A stretch of DNA of 64,000 bases, taken from the NCBI GenBank assembly GCA_002105175.1, contig MCGE01000002.1:558001-622000 (forward strand). The letters run 5' to 3'. Both the position numbers and the translations under genes were made by a program. The notes under the pieces are model-generated. The model was not told the origin of the DNA, ran no database searches, and saw only the letters and a program-made list of their open reading frames with translations. How positions within the stretch are numbered: the first letter of the stretch is position 1; the number at the start of each line of letters is the position of its first letter. Positions 29,674-42,820 of the stretch are shown one piece after another. The stretch is from Absidia repens. Its lineage: Eukaryota; Mucoromycota; Mucoromycetes; Mucorales; Cunninghamellaceae.

Positions 29674-31030
29674 GTAAGGGGATATGGTCGAGAGAAGAAA
29701 CAAACAAAAGGAAAAGGGGAAAAAGAAAATGGACAAGGTTAAATTTAAGTATGCTTTTTGTGTGTGGAACAGAGGGCGTGTCTAAATCATCTGATGAAGG
29801 CTGCTATGAGGTCTGTGTTGTGTTATACAATCTTCTGGAAACATATTTAGGTTACCTATTTTTTTTTATTTTTTTTTTTGTACCGTTCTCTTTGATCTGT
29901 TCAAAACAACCCCTTGCGGGGAACCAAAGTCCTTTTTTGTCACGGAATGAAACTCCGTTGTACACAGATTTGCAAAGACGTAATTTTCTTTGCTCTCCAG
30001 GTAAAAATAGATCGCCTATATCCTTGGAAGTTTCATAGTTTTTGGGCATGAACATGGCCCAAAAGATTTATCATGCGATCAAGGAAGGGGGGGGGAGGGA
30101 GACAAAGATCTTCGGGTTTGATTTACAGTTTATTTACATACTTTAAATTGAGACGGTAATAAAAATCAAAATATTTTAGTATCGTGAGGTGAGAAGATAT
30201 TACTGAGGTATATGAGAAAGGTTAACTAAATTTCATTCTGTTTTCTTCTTCATATAAAACTTTAACGCGATAAATATACTGCATGGGACCAATAAGCGAA
30301 AGGAAAGGATCCAATCCTTGTGACCTCTTTCTTTATATGGCTCAGTTATAATTGTTATGCTATACAGCTCAGTGGATATTCTCCTGCTAACACACTGTAC
30401 AGTACTGTACTTTCGGTTGTGATTCATTCCACATAAAATTTTGAAAAATAATTATGTCCCTCTCACAGTATCCCAATTTTATACTCCGTCATTTCAAAAA
30501 AAAAAGTCGCGCTGGTTGAAGAAAAAAACCCCCCTCCTCCTCTTCCCTTAACCTCCTTATTGTCTTACCTTATACATTTTCTTTCATGAAGCATTAGCCA
30601 TATATGTAAAGCTAAGTAAGTGGAATGTGTTTCATGATGCTTGCTACAAACCGATGTATTGACTGTCCGTTTATTTTTCACTACTGAATAACATCTCAAC
30701 CAGGTCATTTTTTTCTAGTCGCTGCGCAGATTATGCAACAATCCATTTTACCTTCTCTGTTGGTTACCATTTAGACTCCAATCATTCAAAAGTGACCTTA
30801 ATTGTGCTCAGGTGGAACTCGCTAGTCTGCCCCTCATTTGCTTTGAACACTCGCGAATCAGCTGACTTACCAGGGAATATTCATTCATTCGACTGTCATT
30901 TGACTCGGCTTCTCAGCGCAATGACTTCTTAACGTTTTACTGCCACTCGGTGCACTTTTGATAGAGGTAAGGAGCCGACATGTATTCATAGATATGTAAA
31001 CGTTTTGTTGAATATTTCTTCTATGGTCAT
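29674..31030. other. Intergenic region
   Basis: This is 1.35 kb between the RhoGEF start and a decayed plus-strand gene. It includes a near copy of the TGTACAGTACTGTACA palindrome at 30396-30410 and several homopolymers. No gene is supported. Confidence 0.45.
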
Positions 31031-33115
31031 AGGGGAGGTTTATCAAGGTCAAGTCCTGTGACTCTTCCATTTGTGAATGTGATATTTACTGATTGTTATT
31101 TTGGTTGCTGTGGATGTGATACGCATTATGATCTGGTGGAAGATGGACATCATGATGGGCGAAGGACAACTGGACAAGGGACCGTCAAACAGGTGACCTT
31201 TTGGATTATCTGATGAATGCGGATTACAAAATATTTTCTATTTTCCCGTCGACGATTTGAAGCACGGATGAAATCAAATGCAAGATACGCATGTCGAAAT
31301 TGGAGACAACAGCAAGTGCTGCACTGCGGTGAATATCATCAGGAACAGGTGCAATATGGGAGGGGGGACGGGTTATATCGGTAAGAAACAAACGAAACGT
31401 TCAACAATAAGAAAAACGAGACGGTGACTGATTTACTGATTAACTACTTCATCATTCGCAGCAGATCCTACCAAATGTTTTAATTATATTTGGATATAAA
31501 TCACCAACAAAATGACGACATATGGAATCTCTACGACTTGCCATTGGTGCTTTTTGGATCAAAACGTTACACAAGACACAGCACACTTGGAATATTGGAA
31601 TATATTAGCTGGATATCGGATCGGACAAACTGACAACAAGGTTTTTGAATCAATGGAGCATTTGATGATCTCGCGTGGTATCAATTTGTACTTGGGAAAA
31701 ATGGACCGGATTCTGTGGTATGTGCCTTGGTGGACTACTCTATGCTTGTTTCTCTTAGGGATTTGATGTTTGGATTATACATCTACAGACACCAACATAG
31801 CAACGATCCAAGGGACCGATGGTATATATTCAAACAGACGACAAGTGGACATGGGACAAGAACGACATATACAGAAAGGTATCTCTCTTTTGCCGATAGG
31901 ATGGGATCTTCTTCATTGTAGTGGATGGACTGCGCTTTCTCAAGCAAGAGCCAGTAAGTGACACGAAGAAAGCACAATAGGAAATATATACTGAATATCT
32001 CTATTTTATTACACCATAGCACATTTTTGTTTCCAGTGACCTCTCAAATTCAAGGTGAAAACCGAAAATAGGAAGAAAGAAGAAAAAACGCTCATAAAAA
32101 GTTAGTCATATTGATGTTCACATAGGTTATTTCATTCGATCTTCCCATGTGGTTATCATCCTCCATTCTCACTTCTATGTGAATGTGGCACTAGGTATCT
32201 GAAATGTCATAAGCAACATATACTTCTTTCTTTATTTTATTAATTTTTTTTTTTTTTTTTGGTAGTTCGTTTCAGTCGATACATACATTGATCAAAAGCA
32301 TATTCTTTGGGAAATTTGGTTCCTAGATCTATACAACTTCTTTTTTACTTTCTGCTTCTCTCTAAGTGATGGATTTCTGGGATTGGTTACCAAATGGATC
32401 ACTGGCAAATATCATTCTTGGCAAGAAAATGGTGCGACATTAGCTGTCGTACATGAATGGACAAAAGTCAAACTGGGATTGGTAAGAGAAACCAAATGAC
32501 AAGACATAGAAAAAAAAAATCAATCAATTATTACTAATGCATTTATATGATATATTAATAAGGTGTTGAAATGTTTTATTTGGTAGTTGTTCTCGGACTT
32601 GTGTCGCCTTGGATTGCTAGCTGGGATTGACAGTTGATTAGGTTACTCATCTCTCTTTACATGGCTTTTTCTTATTATTATCATTATCAATGATGGGCTG
32701 TCAAGTGCATCCTCTATTAGTAGTAAGTAGCAGAGATAAAAATAGGAAAACAATAGACTGTGATGATGTGTTTCTCATACTAATTCATTACGGGACTTTT
32801 TTGCATCATAGGACTGGAATTTTTTTGCAGCTGGACTATGCAAAGCATCATTTGTGGCGGGCTTAATTGAAATTCCTATCAAGCAATCAACGTTGTCCCT
32901 TATACTTGAACCTAGTTACTGGTAACGGTGGTCTTCAATATATTCCCGTGGTTGGTCACAAGATAATTGATTTAGCGTCGTCGCTTATACTGGGAACCAT
33001 CCAAGCGATTACTATTCCAGGTATATTGGCCTGGGGGTGGGTACAATGGCTGGGTAATGACATTCGTTACTCAACCCAACAATTTTATTTTATTTTATTT
33101 TATTTTGTGGATGAA
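31031..33115 (+). pseudogene. Decayed gene for a multi-pass membrane protein of unknown family
   Basis: Protein-like pieces line up in order on the plus strand but change reading frame repeatedly. They are a hydrophobic segment near 31090, a basic segment FEARMKSNARYACRNW near 31255, CHWCFLDQNVTQDTAHLEYW (from about 31540) in a frame that has a TAA just upstream, NGPDSVVCALVDYSML one base out of phase, GWDLLHCSGWTALSQARA in a third frame, a membrane piece SDGFLGLVTKWITGKYHSWQ (about 32370-32420), VVVLGLVSPWIASWD ending in TGA, and GNGGLQYIPVVGHKIIDL (from about 32924) in yet another frame. Several introns still have clean GTAAGT...CATAG ends, so decay looks recent, or the assembly has base errors. 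I do not recognise the family. It looks like a conserved fungal multi-pass protein. Confidence 0.6.
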
Positions 33116-33772
33116 GAAAGCGATGTGCTTATATGTATTCGTTGAACAATTTACGCTTATGTGGAACTCAACAAACTAGGATGGAGGGGATGGATATAGA
33201 GACATAGATGCTACTTAGAGGCACTCATACATTAATGGAAAACAGCTACACAACTTTTATCAACCCATCACAACTGGACTATAGCCTTTTTATTACATCA
33301 TTTATTACATTTTGCATATTCCCCCCTTTTTTTTATCGCTGATTTAGTGATTATATTTATATGTAGCTTTACAGTAGTATATATCAATTTATTAGTTTTC
33401 AATAAAGTCTTCTATTTCAACAATCATATCATAATGTCTTTTTTGGGGATAATAACTTTATCTTTTGTTTCCATGTTTCTATTGCCTTGTCAAATTATTT
33501 TAGTTACCCGAAGGATTTTTACCTCGCCCGCATGAACATTTGATGTTTGTTTACTTCCACATACTCACTCTATAGTTTATTTTTTTCCATATTTTTATTG
33601 TTTATTTTTATTTTTTGGTCTTGATTATCACTCTAACGTGTTGAGCGTAAAAGTTTATGAATATGATCGTGTGACAAAGCTAGTTTCATGAGACCCATGA
33701 TACTCTACAAATCGTCATCTTTTGGACACAAATGGATAAAAAAGGTATTTAACATCCGCTTTTTTTCTGATC

Positions 33773-33805
<33 letters not shown>

Positions 33806-33949
33806 CTTCTTTTTCTTTTTATAATTGGAAAATGACTCCATTACTGATACCATATAGTTAGTCTAACATCATTGAATCGCTTGCAATCCATCCCACTCAA
33901 TTGTCTTTTTTTTTTTTATATAGCAGCATAATTAAGAGACCATCTTGAC
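33116..33949. other. Intergenic region / possible 5' UTR
   Basis: This AT-rich stretch has a T run near 33777-33805. An acceptor-like tatag at about 33920 just before the next start, and an AAAAAGGTATTT donor-like site near 33745, suggest a 5' UTR intron for the small downstream gene. No other gene is seen. Confidence 0.4.
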
Positions 33950-34321
33950 ATGGATTCCCATCAATACCAGCAACATTATTATCATTCTTGCCAGCAGCAG
34001 CCGCAACAGCAACAACAACGACAACAACTTCAACGAACTCAAATGACCGGAGACTATCATCAATATCAACGGCAATCCGCTTACAATTACACATGGTTAG
34101 TGTTTAAGAATGAACAGTGGCAACCTTTTGATCGAGACAATCAAATGAAATTGGAAGCTAACATTGCTTGCGGTGGAACGTTTGTTGATATTTGTGATTC
34201 TCTTTTTCCTGGTGTTAAAAGAGTCCGAGTCTTCCCTCGAAATAACTATCTCAGCTATTTGGGTGTCAAGTATCGTTTATCTCGTGTCCTTCAACCCGAT
34301 GCCTGGGGATGTCTTGCTTAG
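33950..34321 (+). CDS. Small protein with a WWE-like domain
   Basis: This single-exon gene encodes 123 residues. The first 45 are Gln/His/Tyr-rich, including a Gln run from CAG/CAA codons. Residues 46-123 look like a compact domain: YTWLVFKNEQWQPFD, a LEANIACGG helix, then FPGVKRVRVFP and YLSYLGVKYRLSRV. The spacing of Trp residues and the W-x-PFD turn recall WWE-type domains, which bind ADP-ribose or ubiquitin-pathway partners, but the match is by eye only. The codon pattern and ordered C-terminus argue for a real gene. A 5' UTR intron may lie just upstream. The function is unknown. Confidence 0.68.
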   Translation: MDSHQYQQHYYHSCQQQPQQQQQRQQLQRTQMTGDYHQYQRQSAYNYTWLVFKNEQWQPFDRDNQMKLEANIACGGTFVDICDSLFPGVKRVRVFPRNNYLSYLGVKYRLSRVLQPDAWGCLA

Positions 34322-35231
34322 AATATACAGATTTTTTTTTATAAGTCCCCTTTTAGCTCTATTGTTATTACACTCGCAAACAAAATAGACCCACTTAGTA
34401 TCGCTGACCTATACCCCTCCTCACCTCCCCCTCCTCCTTCATTATCTTTGATCATCCCAATTCCCCTTCCATCTCCTTATTTTGTATCCATATTCCATAT
34501 TCAATAAATAAAGAAAAGATATTTTGTATAGATTTATTCATAGTGAATGTTATTGGTGTGGTTTTTTTTTTTTTTTTTTTTTTTGTGATTTCAGGAGTAC
34601 ACAATTTTTGCCCCGATCTTTTCGAAGTAATGTAAAACCCCAGCCAAAAAAAAACACAAACAAAAAAAAAATGCATAACACTTCTTTAAAAGGTAGTCAA
34701 GCGTAAAATATCATATGAAGATGATAAAGGAGGTGTCTATACATATCTACAGTGTTGATCTGGGAAAGATATTGATAAGAGAGCCCCAAGTCCCAAGTCT
34801 TATTATAGAAGATCAAATACCCCGCCCGACTTTCATTGGCTGCTCATAAAAAAATGCATTTTGTATATGATCACCTTTATACGAATGCATTGGTGCCAAC
34901 CCCATTCTCCGTAACGTGCACACAGACACACACACAGAATAATCCCAGTAATGCCATAAATTGATAGTACATGCTCCTCCCTCCCACTACCCCTAACAAA
35001 AAACCATAGTAAAAGTCAATAAAAATATAATTTATTTGCTTTATTGTACAAGGTTTGGATAGTAATGGTCAAATGCACCCAGAGCCACAGCCACAGCCAC
35101 ACACACACGCACACATATCTATCTATTTATCTACAGACTTCATATATCTATCTATCTATCTACATATTTCATATATCAATCTATGTAAGCTAATATTTGA
35201 AACAGGCGAAGAGAGCGGAAGGGTGAGTACA
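34322..35231. other. Convergent intergenic region
   Basis: This is 0.9 kb between the small WWE-like gene and the GH9 stop. It holds a T22 run near 34562 and a (TCTA)n-like tract at about 35118-35165. It probably contains only the two 3' UTRs. Confidence 0.5.
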
Positions 35232-37809
<2,578 letters not shown>

Positions 37810-38102
37810 CTATTTCTTTGATTGTTTTTGACCTTGCTTCAAATCAGACCACCTGCGATCATCCACCCGTTGTAAAAATGCGACCTTTTCCATATAGCCA
37901 TCTTTATTCGTGTATTTGAGATCGTCCTTGATACCTTCTCGTTCGACATAACCTTGCCAATCCAATCGACTTTTTTCGAGCGTGTTGATCTTTGGCACCT
38001 TGATATTGTACTTCGATACCAGATCTGATAGATTGGACTTTGGTCGTTGGATTCGTTTTGTTGATGCCGGTACTGATGATTTTTTCTGAGATGTTGGCGA
38101 GA

Positions 38103-38141
<39 letters not shown>

Positions 38142-38760
38142 CTGGTTTACTATACAAAAAAAATAAAATAAAACCATCATCAATGAGAATTGAAACTTGC
38201 CAACAATGCGTTCCATTCAAGCATTTGTTTACTTACTTTGCTGTTTCGTCGCTGGTAGGTGAGGTAGAAGTAGCGGCGCTGGAGGTGGGCGAGGTGGAAG
38301 TCGATTCCGTGAGTTGATTGACTGAAGGGGAGATATCGTCTAATGGTTTTGTTTGCTTGGTTGATTTGGCATTCATTTCTTCCCACAGAGCATCCACTTT
38401 CGCCTTTCGTTCTGTTTCAGATCTAGTATACAATAGACATTTAGTATTTCACAATGATTGATTTCATTTCTAATGTTTAAAAACCACCTACTTTGTTCGT
38501 TTGGTATCACTGTCTTCGCTATTATCCAAGGTTCTTTTAGTCCTTCTTGTTATTTCCACTTCCTCCACTTGATTGTCAGCATCAGAGATATTGTGGTCGT
38601 CTTCCTGATCGCCTGTAAAGCAAAAAATAGATAACAGTTGAGTTAGTTTGACACACTTCATATATCCGTGGAATTCTTTATTACCTTCTGGAACAAAGTC
38701 AGAATCATCTTCATCAGAGGACCAAATATCTTCGTCGATAGGTTTTGCGGATTTGGACAT
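37810..38760 (-). CDS. SWC5: SWR1-complex protein 5 / BCNT-C domain protein
   Basis: Swc5 is a subunit of the SWR1 remodeller that deposits histone H2A.Z. Four exons (38760-38685, 38612-38492, 38422-38237, 38149-37810) give 240 residues. The N-terminus is strongly acidic (DEDIWSSDEDDSDFVPE), typical of the histone-binding part of the family. The middle is polar and contains a run of about 13 Ser from TCA codons. The C-terminal 80 residues are the BCNT-C domain, with DWQGYVEREGIKDDLKYTNK and YMEKVAFLQRVDDRR. The gene is head to head with Tim22 across only 198 bp. The assignment is secure. Confidence 0.92.
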
Positions 38761-38958
38761 TATTTATTAATTGATTTTTTTATTGTCTACGAAAGAGAAA
38801 ACTGGAAAAAAAAAAAAAAAAAAAAATAGAAGAAATATCAGGCTGATGTGACGTTTTTCAAACTCCACCTCATAAAAAAAAATTCTCGGGGGTGTGCTTG
38901 TCAATTTCATTTTCCTTTTTTTTTTGTTTCTCCACCACTACTTATATTATTTTAAACC
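38761..38958. promoter_or_regulatory. Putative bidirectional promoter (SWC5 / TIM22)
   Basis: The start codons of two divergent genes are 198 bp apart, so both promoters must lie here or overlap the genes. The stretch has an A25 run near 38803-38826 and T-rich tracts. No specific factor site is claimed. Confidence 0.55.
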
Positions 38959-39636
38959 ATGGCGATGCCGGGAGGCCCACTGGGTAACAACAATGCCGGC
39001 ATGACTGATCAAGAACAACAAACTATCAAGATGATGCAAGCTGTCATGGAATCCTGCCCTGCCAAAGTAGCCATGGCTGGTACTGCTGGTAAGTGGGACA
39101 CGGAGAGAGGTCAACAAGGGCCATGGGGTATTCCACAACGATGAATAACTCACTCATTCGACTTTTTTAAATAGGGTTTGTCATGGGTGGTGCTTTTGGT
39201 TTATTTATGTCTTCGTTTGAATATGCAGGTCCCACCATGTCTGAAGAAATGGTTCAACAATCCACAAAACAACAACTCAAGACGGCATTCAAGGATATGG
39301 GTACACGATCCTGGTCCATGGCCAAAAATTTTGCTGCTGTGGGTGCTATTTATTCTGGAACAGAATGTGCTATTGAATCGGTAATAAATTATCCGTCTCT
39401 CTCTCTTTTTTTTTTTTACTTCTACATTAGACAGGGCGTCACTCACCGACCGTTTTTCTTTTTACTGATATATATAGTATCGGGCCAAAAACGATCTTGT
39501 GAACAGTGCAGCAGCAGGTTGTTTTACGGGCGGGTTACTGGCTGTTCGAGCAGGACCTCAAGCAACAGCTCTTGGATGTGCCGGGTTTAGTTTATTTAGT
39601 ATTGCCATTGACAAAGTCATGCATGCCAATAGTTAG
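38959..39636 (+). CDS. TIM22: Mitochondrial inner-membrane translocase subunit Tim22
   Basis: Tim22 is the channel subunit of the TIM22 complex, which inserts carrier proteins into the inner mitochondrial membrane. Three exons (38959-39088, 39175-39380, 39478-39636) give 164 residues, typical for the family. Four membrane segments are visible. Family marks include the first membrane segment [19 protein letters not shown], the central block [37 protein letters not shown] and [19 protein letters not shown]. All splice joins are in frame. The assignment is very secure. Confidence 0.95.
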
Positions 39637-40516
39637 AAATTCCTTTTTATACATATCATATCATACATTTTATTTTTATTGTTTTATTATCATTATTGTT
39701 AGATTAGTCATTGTATCTTTTTTTTATGTTTATACTCTTTTTCTTTTATTTTGATTATCGTTATTATATAAAAATAATGGAATTGAATAATAAAAAAAAA
39801 AAGTCAATTGATTGTTGTAGAAGTGTTGCAAAATACGTATACAAAGGGATACTGGACTATAAACTAAGAGGAGAAAGGCGCGAACAAAGGAGGACATACG
39901 TATAGCCCAAAATGTGCAAAAAAAGGGGCGGATGAAGGGAAGCGGGTTGTTAGCACTGCCGTAGTATTAAGTTATCTTTAGTATATATTGGGGAATCAAA
40001 ATGAATGATAGGCACATTAGAAAGCGGGAAAAGGACTAAAAGGAATATTATTTGTATGAAATGGGAAGGCAAATGGATAGTGTATCTTTATTGTAATAAA
40101 TTGATGGAAAAGAGAAGAGATTGGGAACAACAAATAGCTAATGTGGAAATGTTATGTATCTATATAAAAAAAAAGGGCACCGAAGGCAATAATATGCTAT
40201 AGTGCTACACAGTAGGGGAGAAGGTACACACACGATCAAGTTTAGAACGAAGTGTAAAGTGAAGTTGTGTATCTTTATTATAATAAATGGATTAAATGGG
40301 GGGGGGACGGTCAAGATCAAGTGATTGTAAAGCAAGTTTTTGTAAATAAAAAAAAAGGAAAAAAAATATACATCAAATGGAATAATAGCTAGTACTAAGA
40401 GGGAAGGGACATATTATGGAAATTCTATGTTAAAAGAAGAATATAAAAAAAAAGTATAGAGTATGAGTGTAAAAAAGTGGGAGAGTGGGGGAGGGAAGAA
40501 AGGGGTCCAAGTAGTA
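39637..40516. other. Convergent intergenic region
   Basis: This 0.9-kb AT-rich stretch lies between the 3' ends of TIM22 and the Osh-like gene. Only weak, low-complexity open frames occur. No gene is supported. Confidence 0.5.
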
Positions 40517-41661
40517 CTATTGTTTTTCCCGGTTGTGAAGGGAATCTTTGTATGTCCAAGCGCCATCGTCAATTTGGGTCTTGCCAGGCATCTTTTTAGA
40601 GAGAGCAACATTTGTTTTGTCATAAGTGGAGGTCACTTCAGCATCCTTTTGAAACACAAACAAGTCAGGAGTCCAGGTAATGTTTTTTTCAGCCCGTTCC
40701 TTGCGCACCGATCGCTGCCAATCTTCAATTTTGGATTTTTCGACATTAGCAGTTTGGTAGTCCTTGGCAGCAAGAGCGGCAGTCACCTTGCCCCACAAAC
40801 GATGAGATTCGATTTGTTGTTGTTCTTCTACTGGTGGAGTCACACGTTCAGCCATAGATTCTTCTTCCGCGTCAAAGAGCAGCACCTTGTTCGTTTCCCC
40901 TTTTTTGGTGTAAAATGATTGATGACTCCATCGACCCGATAATGTGTAGTTTTCCGACCCTTCATAGTTAATGGACCCCTTGAAGTGGTTGTATTCGCCA
41001 CCAAACCAAGGCTTAGGCACAAATTCCATCACCGTTTGGACACCATTACTGCAAGTGATAGAGCAATTTCCTCCAAGTTCAATGTAAGCAGCACCAGTCA
41101 AGAATCCTCGAATCAACAAGTGAGGGAAGTCGATAATGTATTGTTCGTCCCATGGTTTGACATAAAGCACAGCACGACCAACTTGATCCACCTTTATTGA
41201 TGTTCCCTTGAATTTGGATTTTTGACAACCTAAAGCATTTTGATGATAAATAATATTTTTTTAAAAGTCAGTTCGCCAGCACGATGATGATGATGATGAT
41301 CAGCTTACTGTGGCCATTCAAAGAGACACCAGCCTTTTCATCTTCGAGGTAAAAGGCAGAGATAGGAGGATGATGACAGACTTGTTCACAAATACACTTA
41401 ACATTTCCAAGATTACATTTGAATTGTTCACCCAAAATAGGATTGTAAGGTTTCTTTTCATTCAGGCCATTGGTACATCGAGATGCGTAACTACCCCATA
41501 AAGTAGACATAAACCAACGCACAACAGCAACCATACGTTCTATATAAAATAAATAAATTAACACCAAAATCACAACATTATCATCACTGCCATGTTCTGT
41601 ACCTTGTGGATCATCCGATTGACTAATGGCGGTAAAGCTGAAATAAAAAATTTACCCCAAC

Positions 41662-41695
<34 letters not shown>

Positions 41696-42170
41696 AAAAT
41701 GACCGTGCGTGGTATAATATCAAAAAAGTAAGTAAACATCATCATCATCATCATCATCATCCGTATGCACTGGAAGGTTCTTTGTCATCCCTTCCCGTCT
41801 CCTCCCCCGCAGTTCCTCTTTTTTCTATTTTCTGTATTCACTTACCAAGTAGGATGATCACCCCAGTATGTACTAAAGTCAAAAATTTAAAAAACAGGGT
41901 CAATATCTAACGTTTAGTAATAAAATATAAAATTATTTACCCATATTCCAATAAAGAAAGTCCGTTCAAGAAGAAAGCAGGACAAGTCAAAGAGGAAAGA
42001 TCACCGGTAAAGCTTATCACAGTTTTGATGAATTCCTTGAATTGACCTTTGGAGCTAGATTCGACATTGTGGACAGAGAGTCCGTCAACATCAGTAGGAG
42101 TAGGTGACACTTCACCGTTTTGTGTTGGAGAGGGTTGTTCTTTTTTGGTGGTGGAAAAGCCTAGAACCAT
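40517..42170 (-). CDS. Oxysterol-binding protein homologue (Osh4/Kes1-like)
   Basis: Short OSBP-related proteins exchange sterol and PI4P between membranes. Five exons (42170-41941, 41872-41846, 41637-41603, 41539-41309, 41229-40517) give 411 residues, close to yeast Osh4, with no PH domain or FFAT motif seen. The lid and core regions include FTGDLSSLTCPAFFLNG, RWFMSTLWGSYASRC, EKKPYNPILGEQF and the family signature, here EQVCHHPP where EQVSHHPP is usual. Further blocks are KPWFGGEYNHFKG and the C-terminal ALAAKDYQTANVEKSKIEDW. Two internal exons are only 27 and 35 nt. The gene is head to head with SPT16. The family assignment is secure; the paralogue is uncertain. Confidence 0.92.
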
Positions 42171-42820
42171 GATGAGATGAGAAGAAGATGAAAAAGTGTT
42201 GAAAAAAAGAAAGAGAAGGAGAGGAAATAGTTCAAAGGTTTTTCGTCAATATAAAAAAAAAAACAATAAAAAGGTCGACGGGGTATTGGGTGTATAATTT
42301 CCACAGTTGGTGATTATCGGAAATTCAATTCTAATTTATCCTTTGCCCTAAATCTCGTGATGATCATTTATCCACCTAAGAGCTGACGATTTTTCTTTTA
42401 TTTTTTTACTTCATTGATCCCACAACGTACCCCCACCTTTTTTTTATTTTGTCCCATTCATTTTGATCATCATTTTATCAACTGATACAAAACTGGTTCC
42501 TTGATTTAACCAAAAAAAAAAAGTTGTCGCTTTTAAAGTAGCGGTTACTTTCATATGACAAGGTTATTTGAAATAGGAATGTAAACTCTATATTCTAGCG
42601 GATTATCTGTCGGCGACCAGGACCGATCACCCTAACAAAGCACGGCTAATCACTACTTATTGCCACCACTCGCTTTTTTTTCTCTATCCAAGCGAACTTC
42701 TACAGAATTTTATTATGAAACTCCGCTAGTCGTGGCTTTTTCCTTCCGAACGCGCCATGCACGCGGCTCAACTTTTTTTTTTTTTTTTTCTTTTTTTCTT
42801 ATACAAATACATCTTTAAAC
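42171..42820. promoter_or_regulatory. Divergent promoter region (Osh-like / SPT16)
   Basis: This 650-bp stretch separates two divergent start codons and must hold both promoters. It includes T runs close to the SPT16 start (42772-42790) and GC-richer DNA near 42600-42660. No specific element is claimed. Confidence 0.5.
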
